From assembly GCA_021297975.1 (NCBI GenBank), contig JAJTHO010000033.1, positions 1 through 29,523 on the forward strand: DNA of 29,523 nt, read 5' to 3'. This document shows positions 15,952 through 23,561 of the stretch, one piece after another (within the stretch, counting starts at the first letter, position 1; every line of letters starts with the position of its first letter). The position numbers were made by a program, and so were the translations under genes. This stretch comes from Alphaproteobacteria bacterium (GTDB lineage: Bacteria > Pseudomonadota > Alphaproteobacteria > JAJTHO01). The notes under the pieces are model-generated. The model saw only the letters and a program-made list of their open reading frames with translations, was not told the DNA's origin and did no database searches.

Positions 15952-17688
15952 ATGAATCTTTATTCTTTTGTTCGTGAAAAAGTACTGCAAGCCGCAGAGC
16001 AATGCGCGGGCGGCTTGGACGTTGCGTTCGATAAAATCACAGTCGAGCCTTGTAAAGACGCTGCTCATGGTGAGATGGCAACGAATGCAGCGTTATTGCT
16101 TGCAAAGCCTTTAAAAAAATCCCCACCACACTTAGCCGCAGAGATTGCCGCATTGCTAAAGCCGCTGTTGCCTGAAGCAATAAGCATTGAGCCAGCCGCT
16201 GGCTTTGTGAACATTCGCTTTCACTCATCGTTTTGGTTGGCGCAGCTTTTTGAGATACTGAACGCTCGCAACGCTTACGGAGCAAAGATAATAAAGAATG
16301 CAAAGAAAGTGAACGTTGAGTATTGTTCGGCAAACCCCACGGGGCCTATGCATATTGGTCATGTGCGCGGCGCAGTTTTTGGTGATGTACTCGCGGGTTT
16401 GTTGCAGCATGTAGGTCACACAGTGACGCGGGAATATTATATCAATGATGCGGGCGCGCAGGTGGATGTTCTGGCGCGTTCGGTGATGCTGCGCTACCGC
16501 GAGGCAGCGGGTGAAACTATCGGCGCGATTCCGGCGGGGCTGTATCCGGGGGAATACCTTGTTGAGGTGGGGCAGGCGCTGTTTGCTCGCGATGGTGATA
16601 GATGGCTGCGTGCCTCCGAGGCCGATGCCTTAGCCGCCGCGAAAACCTTTGCGATTGCCGCGATGCTGGTGATGATTAAGGATGACCTTACCGCGCTGGG
16701 TGTGCGGTTTGATGTGTTTTCTTCCGAAGCCGCGCTGCATGCGCGGGGCGCGATTGATGCGGCTCTAAAAAAATTGGAAGCACAAGGCCTTCTCTATACC
16801 GGCGTGCTCGACGCGCCCAAAGGCAAGACGCCGGATGATTGGGAAGAGCGGCCGCAGCTGCTTTTCCGCAGCACGCAATTCGGCGACGATACCGACCGCC
16901 CGATTAAAAAAGCCGACGGCAGCGCCACCTATTTCGCCGGTGATATCGCCTATCACGCGGATAAAATTGAGCGCGGTTTTGAACAGCTTATCAACGTCAT
17001 GGGCGCAGACCACGGCGGTTATGTGAAACGGATGGAAGCCGCTGTTGCCGCGCTGTCACAAGGGCGTGTCACACTTGACACAAAGCTCTGCCAGCTCGTG
17101 CATTTATATAAAGACGGCCAGCCGTATAAAATGTCGAAACGCGCCGGAACCTTTGTCACGGCGCGTGATTTAATTGAAGACATTGGCCGTGACGCGGTGC
17201 GCTTTATGATGCTCACCCGAAAAAACGATCAGGTGTTCGATTTCGATCTTGATGTAGTGCGTCAGCAAACAAAAGATAACCCCGTGTTTTATGTGCAATA
17301 TGCCCATGCGCGCTGCGCGTCGGTGATGCGTCATGCGGATGAAGCGTATGGCGCGTGTACGCTGGCAACTCTTCGTGATGCGGATTTGCAACAGTTAACC
17401 GACGCTGCGGAACTGGATTTAGTGCGTTTGCTGGCTGGCTGGCCGCGCCAATTAGAAGCCGCTGCAAAGGCTGCAGAGCCGCATCGCCTGTGCTTTGCCC
17501 TGCAAGACATCGCGGCGGCATTTCATGCATTGTGGAATAAAGGTAAAGATAACGCCGAATTACGCTTTATTTTGCCGAATGACTTTGCTACAACCGCACC
17601 GCGTCTGGTGCTTGTAATGGCAACAAAAGCCGTTCTTGCTGCTGGATTCCAACTATTAAATATCACTGCGGTGGAGGAGATGCGATGA
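15952..17688 (+). CDS. argS: Arginyl-tRNA synthetase
   Basis: Charges tRNA-Arg in the cytoplasm. It is a class I synthetase: the HIGH signature is in NPTGPMHIGHVRGAVFGD (about residue 133) and the KMSK-type loop is YKMSKRAGTFV (about 393). The N-terminal additional domain covers about 1-100, and the C-terminal helical DALR anticodon-binding domain covers about 450-578. The 578 residues are normal. The ATG at 15952 has AAGGTG about 8 bases upstream. The stop overlaps the next start as ATGA, coupling it to the SPOR gene, a pairing common in alphaproteobacteria. Confidence 0.98.
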   Translation: MNLYSFVREKVLQAAEQCAGGLDVAFDKITVEPCKDAAHGEMATNAALLLAKPLKKSPPHLAAEIAALLKPLLPEAISIEPAAGFVNIRFHSSFWLAQLFEILNARNAYGAKIIKNAKKVNVEYCSANPTGPMHIGHVRGAVFGDVLAGLLQHVGHTVTREYYINDAGAQVDVLARSVMLRYREAAGETIGAIPAGLYPGEYLVEVGQALFARDGDRWLRASEADALAAAKTFAIAAMLVMIKDDLTALGVRFDVFSSEAALHARGAIDAALKKLEAQGLLYTGVLDAPKGKTPDDWEERPQLLFRSTQFGDDTDRPIKKADGSATYFAGDIAYHADKIERGFEQLINVMGADHGGYVKRMEAAVAALSQGRVTLDTKLCQLVHLYKDGQPYKMSKRAGTFVTARDLIEDIGRDAVRFMMLTRKNDQVFDFDLDVVRQQTKDNPVFYVQYAHARCASVMRHADEAYGACTLATLRDADLQQLTDAAELDLVRLLAGWPRQLEAAAKAAEPHRLCFALQDIAAAFHALWNKGKDNAELRFILPNDFATTAPRLVLVMATKAVLAAGFQLLNITAVEEMR

Positions 17689-18782
17689 ACCTAAATCTGC
17701 AAACAAGCGATAAAAAAATGGATAATGCCGATGCAAAGCGCAATAATACGGTTGTATCGTCGTTGCTTGATGCAACGGGCACATTAAACAGCCAGCGCGC
17801 GCGGGTTAATCGCATTGTTCTCACCCTTGTTGTGCTGGGCGGTATTGCCGGGCTTTTGGCTTTTAGTTTTTCACGCTCTGATTCTGATGGTGCTCCCGTT
17901 GCTGTCATACAGCCTGAGACAACGTTCACGCGCATTAAACCAGCAGACAGTGAGGGAATGGAAATTCCGAATCAGGATAAAATGGTTTATTCTCAAATCA
18001 ATTCTGCAGGTGGTGAGAACGCGGCTCAAATTGAGCGCATCGCTCCCGCACCAGAGCAGCCGTTAAACCGTTTACCAGACTTAACGCAGGATAAAGCGCC
18101 TGTTGTAACAGACACGACACTGCAAGCGGGCGGCGCACTGAAGCCGCTGATTACCCCAACACCCACACAGCCTTTAGCCGTCTCCCCCCAAGCTGTACAA
18201 GCAGCAAACCCGGTGGCGCGTCCTCGTGAAAATGTTGAGGTGTTGCAGCCGCTTCCAACCATTGGCGATAGCCAGACCATAAAAACGTTGGGTAACGTAG
18301 CGGCCTCAGCGTCTGCTGCGCGTCCTGCTCCAGTCGCTACAAAGACGCCAGCCCCTGCAAACACTAAGCCCTCTGCAACGACTAAAGCCAATGATGCAGC
18401 CGCTAAACCAAAGGTAACTGCCGAAACTAAACCGTTAAAAACAGCATCGGTTGCGCCCGCCAAAGCCGCACCGGCTAAAGCAACGGCGAAAGAAGCACCA
18501 AAAGCAGCGGCAACGCCCGCAGCCGTCACCAAAGGGTCTTTCCGGATTCAGCTCGCAGCCGTGCGCTCACAAGCACTCGCTTCTGAATCCTGGACAAAAA
18601 TCCGCAGCAGCCACAGCGCCGCACTCGGCAAAGCACAGAAATTTGTTGAGCCTGTGAACGCTTCCGACAAAAACACATTATACCGCTTACAAGCCGGCAG
18701 CTGGACGTCACGCGATGATGCGGCGAAGGTGTGTAATACGCTGAAAGCTGCGGGCACAAGCTGTTTAGTGGTTGCGAAGTAA
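17685..18782 (+). CDS. SPOR-domain inner-membrane protein
   Basis: A 365-residue protein with one membrane segment (about residues 43-63, VLTLVVLGGIAGLLAF) following a cytoplasmic N-terminus. A long Pro/Ala/Thr/Lys-rich periplasmic linker follows (about 80-280), then a C-terminal SPOR domain (about 285-365, starting KGSFRIQLAAVRS). SPOR domains bind glycan strands stripped of stem peptides, which recruits such proteins to the division septum; the amidase encoded at 5881-7134 makes that substrate. The start overlaps argS by 4 bases. In many relatives nagZ follows immediately; here nagZ is about 6.6 kb away. Confidence 0.92.
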   Translation: MNLNLQTSDKKMDNADAKRNNTVVSSLLDATGTLNSQRARVNRIVLTLVVLGGIAGLLAFSFSRSDSDGAPVAVIQPETTFTRIKPADSEGMEIPNQDKMVYSQINSAGGENAAQIERIAPAPEQPLNRLPDLTQDKAPVVTDTTLQAGGALKPLITPTPTQPLAVSPQAVQAANPVARPRENVEVLQPLPTIGDSQTIKTLGNVAASASAARPAPVATKTPAPANTKPSATTKANDAAAKPKVTAETKPLKTASVAPAKAAPAKATAKEAPKAAATPAAVTKGSFRIQLAAVRSQALASESWTKIRSSHSAALGKAQKFVEPVNASDKNTLYRLQAGSWTSRDDAAKVCNTLKAAGTSCLVVAK

Positions 18783-18795
18783 GCACGAGACAAGC

Positions 18796-19903
18796 ATGCC
18801 GTTATCCCCCGAAGCCCGCCGTAATATTGAGCAAATCGAGCAATCCCTCGCCTTGCTCAGGAGGCATCTTTGACTGGGATAACGCGCTGTTGCGCCTTTC
18901 CGAATTAAACAGCCTGTCCGAATCGCCGACACTCTGGGATAAGCCAGAGGCGGCGCAGAAACTGCTGCAAGAGCGCAACGCGCTTGAAAAAGCCATTGCC
19001 GATGTGCGTACACTGGAGCGCGGTATCACGGATAATGCCGAACTTATTGAGCTGGCCGACGCCGAGGGTGATGCCGCCGTTGCGGCAGAGGCCGAAGCAG
19101 CGCTTGCGGGTTTAGGAAAAATCGCTCGTGCGCGCCAGTTGGAAACCATGCTGTCGGGCGAGGCAGATAAAAACGATTGCTATATTGATATCAACGCCGG
19201 TGCGGGCGGGACAGAGGCGCAAGACTGGGCGGAAATGCTGCTGCGAATGTATCTGCGCTGGGCAGAGCAGCACGGCTATAAACTGGCTGAGCTTGACCGC
19301 ACCGATGGCGACGGCGCGGGGATAAAATCGGCAACGATACAGGTCAGCGGCCTGAATGCGTATGGCTGGCTGAAATCCGAAGCGGGTGTGCACCGCCTTG
19401 TGCGTATTTCGCCCTTTGATTCCAATGCCAAGCGCCACACGAGTTTTTCCAGTGTCTGGGTGTATCCCGTGATTGATGATTCCATTGAAATTACCGTGGA
19501 TGAAAAAGATTTGCGCATTGATACCTACCGCGCCCAAGGGGCGGGCGGGCAGCACGTCAACAAAACAGAATCCGCCGTGCGCTTTACGCACATCCCCACC
19601 GGGATTGTGGTCGCCTGTCAGGTTGACCGCTCGCAACACCGCAACCGGGCAACAGCGATGCAGATGCTGAAAGCCAAGCTGTATGAGGCGGAGCTTAAAA
19701 AGCGGGAACTCGCGGCCAACGCAACCGAAGCCGGGAAAACCGATATTGGCTGGGGGCATCAGATTCGCTCGTATGTGCTGCATCCGTATCAGATGGTGAA
19801 GGATTTGCGCACCGAGGTTGAAACCAGTCAGAGCCAAGCCGTGCTGGACGGTGATATTGATATGTTTTTAGAGGCGAGTTTGGCGGCAAAATTAGCCGGG
19901 TAA
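18796..19903 (+). CDS. prfB: Peptide chain release factor 2, made by programmed +1 frameshift
   Basis: Release factor 2 recognises UAA and UGA and triggers peptide release. The gene is in two frames: codons from ATG 18796 run 25 residues (MPLSPEARRNIEQ... LLRRHL) to CTT at 18868 and an in-frame TGA at 18871. A +1 shift there gives GAC at 18872 and continues DWDNALLRL to the stop at 19903. The coding sequence is therefore 18796-18870 joined to 18872-19903, 368 residues. The SPF tripeptide for stop recognition (RISPFDSNA) is near residue 204 and the catalytic GGQ (GAGGQHVNKTE) near 250. A single-frame call from GTG 18827 gives a wrong N-terminus. The 3' end overlaps the convergent small gene by 12 bases. 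Confidence 0.98.
18859..18874 (+). promoter_or_regulatory. prfB: prfB autoregulatory +1 frameshift site
   Basis: The site reads AGGAGGCATCTTTGAC. The internal Shine-Dalgarno AGGAGG (18859-18864) is followed after 3 bases by the slippery CTT-TGA-C, the same spacing as in Escherichia coli prfB. Low release factor 2 lets the ribosome pause at UGA and slip forward one base to GAC, restoring synthesis. Confidence 0.97.
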
Positions 19904-20188
19904 ATGCCGCGTTGGTAAGGGCGGCGGCGGATACAAACCCGTCATCAGATGCCAATACGCCCACGAGCGCGGATCAAATATTCCCGGCGGCGCCTTCTCA
20001 AGCGCATACCGCAACGACGCATCATCCACATGCTGGCGCAGTATGACTACATCTTCATGGAGGCCGTATGTCAACACATGGGCAATAAAATGCAGGGGCT
20101 GGCGCAGGCTTTCGGCGGGCGGCTTAAACCATACCGTTCGCGCCGCAACAGCCAATAAATCGGGGCTTTGGGTGAATGAAATCTCCAT
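19892..20188 (-). CDS. Small conserved-looking protein paired with a nucleotidyltransferase
   Basis: A 98-residue protein whose ATG overlaps the stop of the nucleotidyltransferase gene as TAATG, strong evidence for a two-gene unit. I cannot assign a named family. It is helical in the first two thirds (SPDLLAVAARTVWFKPP, then FIAHVLTYGLHEDVVILRQHV), has a distinct PPGIFDPRSWAYWHL segment, and ends in a proline-rich YPPPPLPTRHLPG. No helix-turn-helix, membrane segment or signal is seen. A role as partner or antidote of the nucleotidyltransferase is inference from position only. Its last 12 bases overlap the end of prfB on the other strand. Confidence 0.8.
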   Translation of the reverse strand: MEISFTQSPDLLAVAARTVWFKPPAESLRQPLHFIAHVLTYGLHEDVVILRQHVDDASLRYALEKAPPGIFDPRSWAYWHLMTGLYPPPPLPTRHLPG

Positions 20189-20838
20189 TACAGTGTCTTT
20201 AAACGTGTGATGTTTGAAAGATTGGTTGCAGCCACAGCACGCAGCAGCCGCTCTTTTGCAGCAGGCGGGACGGAGGGTACGTCGCCATCCTCGAAATAGG
20301 CGAGGGCTTTGAGTGTTAATTGCGGGTTGAAGCGCGGCGCATAGAGCGTTGCCGCAGCGGATAAAGCCTGTTCCAGCGTTACACCCGCGCTTAACAGGGC
20401 ATTGATATCGATATAATCTTTTGCCTCGGCACGCTGCTGAACAACGGCGGCTTTTGTTCCGGCAAGGTCAAGGAGTGAAGCAATTTTTAGGCCGTTATCA
20501 GGGGTTCGCAGCGGCTCAGCCAGCGTCGCAAACCCCGGTAAGCCAAAAAATGAGATTTTCACCGGGCTGCCCCGGTTAACCAGACATGTCAGGGTATTCG
20601 ACTGTTGCTGTTGAATCTGCGCGTCGCGCAAAAACGGCAGGCTATTTAGCAGCTCTTGGGGCTGAAAAGCGCGTGTTCCAAAAAAATCAAAATCTATCGA
20701 TTGCCGATGACCCAGATGCAGCGCAATCGCTGTGCCGCCGTACAGTGTGAATTCTGCTGGTATTTCAGCTAATTCCGGCCATAATAAAAGCTGTGCAGCT
20801 GGCAGAATGTCTAGGCGTGGTTTGAAGGGCAACGTCAT
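20188..20838 (-). CDS. AbiEii/AbiGii-like nucleotidyltransferase (possible toxin component)
   Basis: A 216-residue protein of the minimal nucleotidyltransferase superfamily. The core motif is FTLYGGTAIALHLGHR followed by SIDFDFFG, which supplies GG and the paired metal-binding aspartates (about residues 34-52). A later helix has GTKAAVVQQRAEAKDYIDI, matching the K...KDYxDI motif of AbiEii-type proteins. Members of this group act as toxins in AbiE-type toxin-antitoxin pairs, some by adding nucleotides to tRNA. A canonical AbiEi winged-helix antitoxin is absent; the neighbour is instead the 98-residue protein. Toxicity is therefore unproven. It is divergent from erpA and preceded directly by a sigma-70-like promoter. 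Confidence 0.85.
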   Translation of the reverse strand: MTLPFKPRLDILPAAQLLLWPELAEIPAEFTLYGGTAIALHLGHRQSIDFDFFGTRAFQPQELLNSLPFLRDAQIQQQQSNTLTCLVNRGSPVKISFFGLPGFATLAEPLRTPDNGLKIASLLDLAGTKAAVVQQRAEAKDYIDINALLSAGVTLEQALSAAATLYAPRFNPQLTLKALAYFEDGDVPSVPPAAKERLLRAVAATNLSNITRLKTL

Positions 20839-20843
20839 GGCTT

Positions 20844-20872
20844 ATTATAGCATAGCCCCATACCTTTATAAA
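20844..20872 (-). promoter_or_regulatory. Promoter of the nucleotidyltransferase gene, predicted near-leaderless
   Basis: On the minus strand TTTATA (20872-20867) and a perfect TATAAT (20849-20844) are 17 bases apart. Only 5 bases separate the -10 box from the ATG at 20838, so transcription should start at or next to the start codon. No Shine-Dalgarno sequence is present. Confidence 0.55.
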
Positions 20873-20877
20873 GTTTT

Positions 20878-20906
20878 TTGGTTTTTTAACGGTGCTGTGC
20901 TATGTT
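20878..20906 (+). promoter_or_regulatory. Promoter of erpA, predicted leaderless
   Basis: TTGGTT (20878-20883) and TATGTT (20901-20906) are 17 bases apart, each matching 4 of 6 consensus positions. Six bases later is the ATG at 20913, which would be at or near +1. No Shine-Dalgarno sequence precedes that ATG. The box lies back to back with the nucleotidyltransferase promoter. Confidence 0.45.
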
Positions 20907-20912
20907 GTTCGT

Positions 20913-21248
20913 ATGTTACAACCGATTGTTATCACCCCCTCCGCAGCGAACCGTATCCGCCATTTGCAACAAAAACGCGGCAACCCGGCCTTGATGCTGC
21001 GCCTTGCCGTTGATGGCGGCGGCTGTTCGGGCTTTCAATATAAATTCAGCTTTACCGATGCCCGCAACGCGGATGACCACCTATACAGCGCCGACGATGT
21101 CTCGGTTGTGGTGGATGAAACGTCGCTTGAATTTTTAAGCGGCGCAACGCTGGATTATGTTGAGCAAATGATTGGCGCGAGCTTTGCCATCAAAAACCCG
21201 CAAGCAACGAGCGGTTGCGGTTGCGGCAGCTCGTTTGCGGTCGGCTGA
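20913..21248 (+). CDS. erpA: A-type Fe-S carrier protein (HesB/IscA/ErpA family)
   Basis: Receives and delivers iron-sulfur clusters to apoproteins in the cytoplasm. The three conserved cysteines are visible: one in GGGCSGFQYKF (about residue 39) and two in SGCGCGSSF near the C-terminus. The 111 residues are normal length. The ATG at 20913 (MLQPIVITPSAAN) is preferred to the GTG at 20892 because it gives the typical family start and because the predicted promoter would leave the GTG untranscribed. ErpA and IscA are hard to tell apart; no isc or suf genes are adjacent, which favours ErpA. It is 4 bases upstream of aat. Confidence 0.93.
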   Translation: MLQPIVITPSAANRIRHLQQKRGNPALMLRLAVDGGGCSGFQYKFSFTDARNADDHLYSADDVSVVVDETSLEFLSGATLDYVEQMIGASFAIKNPQATSGCGCGSSFAVG

Positions 21249-21252
21249 GCGG

Positions 21253-21918
21253 ATGGATTATTTTCACTACATCACCCCCGATGTGGTGCTGCGCGCCTAT
21301 CAAATGGGCTTGTTTCCCATGGCGCAAACCCGCGATGATCCTCAGTTTTATTGGGTACAGCCAACATGGCGGGGGATTTTACCGCTCGAGCAATTTCATG
21401 TGCCGCGAAGCCTTAAAAAAACCTGGTATCGCGGCGGTTTTGACATTCGGATTAACACCGATTTTCGCAGTGTCATTCGCGGCTGCGCGGCGGTGAATGA
21501 GCGGCGGCAGGATTCTTGGATTAATTCCAGTATCTTAGAAGTGTTTACCGAGCTGCACGAGCTGGGCTATGCCCATTCGGTGGAGTGCTGGCACGATGGG
21601 GACAATCTGGTTGGCGGGCTGTATGGCCTGTCGATTGGCGGCGCGTTTTTCGGCGAATCCATGTTTAGCCGGGCGGCGGATGCCAGCAAACTGTGTTTAT
21701 TGGATTTGGTGCTGCGCCTGAAATACAGCGGCTATACGCTGCTGGATACGCAATTTGTGAATGAGCATATTAAGCGTTTTGGCGCGGTGGAAATCCCCAA
21801 AGCGATTCATCAACGGCTGTTAGAGCGTGCGCTCAACACATCCGCCAATTTTCATTATGGCGCGTTGCCGCCCGCGTTTGTGGATGGGTTTTTACAGGCT
21901 AAAAGCCAGACATCATAA
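21253..21918 (+). CDS. aat: Leucyl/phenylalanyl-tRNA--protein transferase
   Basis: Adds leucine or phenylalanine to proteins with N-terminal arginine or lysine, marking them for ClpS/ClpAP degradation (N-end rule). The ATG at 21253 (MDYFHYITPDVVLRAYQMGLFPM) is chosen over a start inside erpA. Family motifs include GLFPMAQ, FYWVQPTWRGILPL, QDSWINSSILEVF, HSVECW and GGAFFGESMFSR. The 221 residues are typical. The last 64 bases overlap the convergent DUF2155 gene. In many alphaproteobacteria aat directly follows accC and neighbours DUF2155; here only the second link is kept, and the gene is convergent to it. Confidence 0.97.
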   Translation: MDYFHYITPDVVLRAYQMGLFPMAQTRDDPQFYWVQPTWRGILPLEQFHVPRSLKKTWYRGGFDIRINTDFRSVIRGCAAVNERRQDSWINSSILEVFTELHELGYAHSVECWHDGDNLVGGLYGLSIGGAFFGESMFSRAADASKLCLLDLVLRLKYSGYTLLDTQFVNEHIKRFGAVEIPKAIHQRLLERALNTSANFHYGALPPAFVDGFLQAKSQTS

Positions 21919-22466
21919 ACCGGATGCTCAACAGCCGATAGAGCCGGCGAGCTGGCAAACATCCAGCCGGTAAACACGCGCTTTATCGCCTCGCTGGGCT
22001 TTTCCTCACTGATTTCAACAAACGCAGCGTTCTCTGGTGCTTCCTCGTCCACGGCAACTTGACAGCTGCGCACCGCAATCACCAGCGTTCCAAAGCGCAT
22101 CACATCATCAACAGCAATATCCAGCGTGCTGACCCGTGCCGTGATTTTATCGAGTGCTTGCAGCCGCGCCATGGCTTTGGGGGTGTATTGCTTTGCATTG
22201 GGCGCTTCGGGCTTTGGCGGGGCAACGGGTTCTAGGCCGCCTGCGCTCTCCGGCTCAGCGCCCAGCGGCGGCATGGTGATAGCCTCTTCATTGCCAGCGG
22301 GGGTGCTGGTTGATTCAAAGCCGGGGGTTGGGATATGCGGCAGAAATTCCTGCTCATCGCTACGTGTTTCTTGGCCGCTAAAAGGCTGCGCTTCGGCAAG
22401 CGCGGCAAGCGCGATAAAGATAACAACAGCTATGAGCGTGAGCAGTTTCAAGTGCTTGCACTTCAA
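21855..22466 (-). CDS. DUF2155 domain exported protein
   Basis: A 203-residue protein with a hydrophobic signal sequence (about residues 7-26, ending AALAEAQPF) and a Pro/Glu-rich linker. The C-terminal DUF2155 domain (about 95-195) carries the motifs ALDKITARVSTLDIAV, FGTLVIAVRSCQ and FTGWMFASSPALSAVEHPVYDVWLLAC, with its two conserved cysteines in RSCQ and LLAC. DUF2155 is largely restricted to alphaproteobacteria and its function is unknown. The start is TTG, overlapping the mlaD stop as TTGA; no better start is in frame. It shares 64 bases tail to tail with aat. Confidence 0.93.
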   Translation of the reverse strand: MKCKHLKLLTLIAVVIFIALAALAEAQPFSGQETRSDEQEFLPHIPTPGFESTSTPAGNEEAITMPPLGAEPESAGGLEPVAPPKPEAPNAKQYTPKAMARLQALDKITARVSTLDIAVDDVMRFGTLVIAVRSCQVAVDEEAPENAAFVEISEEKPSEAIKRVFTGWMFASSPALSAVEHPVYDVWLLACKNPSTNAGGNAP

Positions 22467-22963
22467 TTCGGTACGGCAGGAGCAGCAGAAGCACCACTAG
22501 ACGCGCCCGGTGTGCTGCTGGATGCAGAGAAAACAAAGCGGGCGAGCAGTTCGGTTAGGCTGGTGGGGGCTTGCGCATAGCTGAAGCTGTCGCCAGCGGC
22601 TAGCAAATCTGGGTCGCCGCCGGGTGTGATGGCCACATAATTGCCGCCTAAAAGGCCTTCAGAGCTAATGGCGATAACGGAATCTTTTGGCAGTTTAATC
22701 GTATCCGCAATTTCTATAGTCAATTTGGCGAGGAACGTTGCAGGGTCGAGTTCGAGCGCGCTGACGCGGCCAACCTTAATACCGCTAACCTTCACGTCCG
22801 TACCAACCGTCACGCCGTCAACTTTGCTGAAGTTTGCAGAAAGCGCATAGCCGCCATCGCCGCTTGAGCGGGTGTTGCTGCTGTTATACGCAAAGATAAT
22901 AAACATCCCCGCAATAAGCAGCACCACACCGCCAAGAAGAGTTTCAATAAAACTGCGTTGCAT
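22463..22963 (-). CDS. mlaD: MlaD-family lipid-transport protein
   Basis: A membrane-anchored periplasmic protein that presents phospholipids to the MlaFEDB transporter, which keeps outer-membrane lipids asymmetric. One N-terminal membrane helix (about residues 8-27, LLGGVVLLIAGMFIIFAY) is followed by the MCE domain (about 38-120, with DGVTVGTDVKVSGIKVGRV and GLLGGNYVAITPGG) and a low-complexity Ser/Ala/Pro tail. The 166 residues match the single-MCE form. The gene lies 10 bases after NDUFA12 and overlaps DUF2155; no mlaE, mlaF or mlaC is in the window, so the transporter must be encoded elsewhere. Confidence 0.94.
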   Translation of the reverse strand: MQRSFIETLLGGVVLLIAGMFIIFAYNSSNTRSSGDGGYALSANFSKVDGVTVGTDVKVSGIKVGRVSALELDPATFLAKLTIEIADTIKLPKDSVIAISSEGLLGGNYVAITPGGDPDLLAAGDSFSYAQAPTSLTELLARFVFSASSSTPGASSGASAAPAVPN

Positions 22964-22973
22964 AACGTCTCAC

Positions 22974-23348
22974 TTATTTAGGTTGCCAAGGTTCGTAATC
23001 GCCGGTTGCTTTGTCGCGCGCGCCTTTGCCCATAATATAGCCGGGCGGGCGGTAGGCATGAACAGTGCCGGTAAGATTGGGAAGATGCGGTTTTTGCCAG
23101 AAGAAACGCGGCGGCTGATGCACAACATTCGGGGCGGATTCCTCAACCCGGTTCAGCCATTGCTGCCATTCGGGGGGAACTTTGGATGCTTCGGTCGTGC
23201 CGCTAAACACCACCCAGCGGCGGCTTTTCTTGTTGGTGTAGTAGCGATTGCCGAACGTATCCGCCCCAACCAGCTTGCCGGACAGGAACACATCAACCAA
23301 AGCACCAAGGCGCATAAAATCGAGCATGGTTATTCTTACTATTTGCAT
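22974..23348 (-). CDS. NDUFA12-type NADH:ubiquinone oxidoreductase accessory subunit (17.2 kDa)
   Basis: An accessory subunit of respiratory complex I shared by alphaproteobacteria and mitochondria. The diagnostic segment is KLVGADTFGNRYYTNKKSRRWVVFSG, followed by PPEWQQWLN and the C-terminal HAYRPPGY. The 124 residues fit the bacterial form. The start is uncertain: ATG 23348 is used, but ATG 23327 (MLDFMRLGAL) is also in frame and closer to related N-termini; neither has a strong Shine-Dalgarno site. It heads the NDUFA12-mlaD-DUF2155 unit. Its presence is the single best class-level marker in the window. Confidence 0.94.
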   Translation of the reverse strand: MQIVRITMLDFMRLGALVDVFLSGKLVGADTFGNRYYTNKKSRRWVVFSGTTEASKVPPEWQQWLNRVEESAPNVVHQPPRFFWQKPHLPNLTGTVHAYRPPGYIMGKGARDKATGDYEPWQPK

Positions 23349-23407
23349 CTTGTCTCAATCACAGCTATCTGCGCTTGTCAAACGTTTGTCTTTTTTCTTC
23401 ATAAGGC

Positions 23408-23528
23408 GTCATCCTGAGCGGCGCAAAATCGCATGATTTTGCACAGTCGAAGGATCTCCCTTTGATGAAGGGGAGATTCCTCGGCATCACCCGCCATTGC
23501 TGCGCACGGCGGGTTTGCTCGGAATGAC
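23408..23528 (-). repeat. Palindromic intergenic repeat, copy R3, inverted
   Basis: This 121-base element is the same family as R1 and R2 but in opposite orientation: read on the minus strand it starts GTCATTCCGAGCAAAC and ends CTCAGGATGAC. The hairpin arms differ from R1 and R2 (23423-23442, GCAAAATC/GATTTTGC; 23490-23513, CCCGCC/GGCGGG) yet remain complementary. It separates NDUFA12 from RidA. Confidence 0.88.
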
Positions 23529-23561
23529 GTTCTCGGCATGAAATTTAATGGGGAGTGAACC

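Noticed and set aside
18827..18871. prfB starting at GTG 18827 in a single frame
   Set aside because: Residues before DWDNAL do not match RF2, while the other frame with the +1 shift site does.
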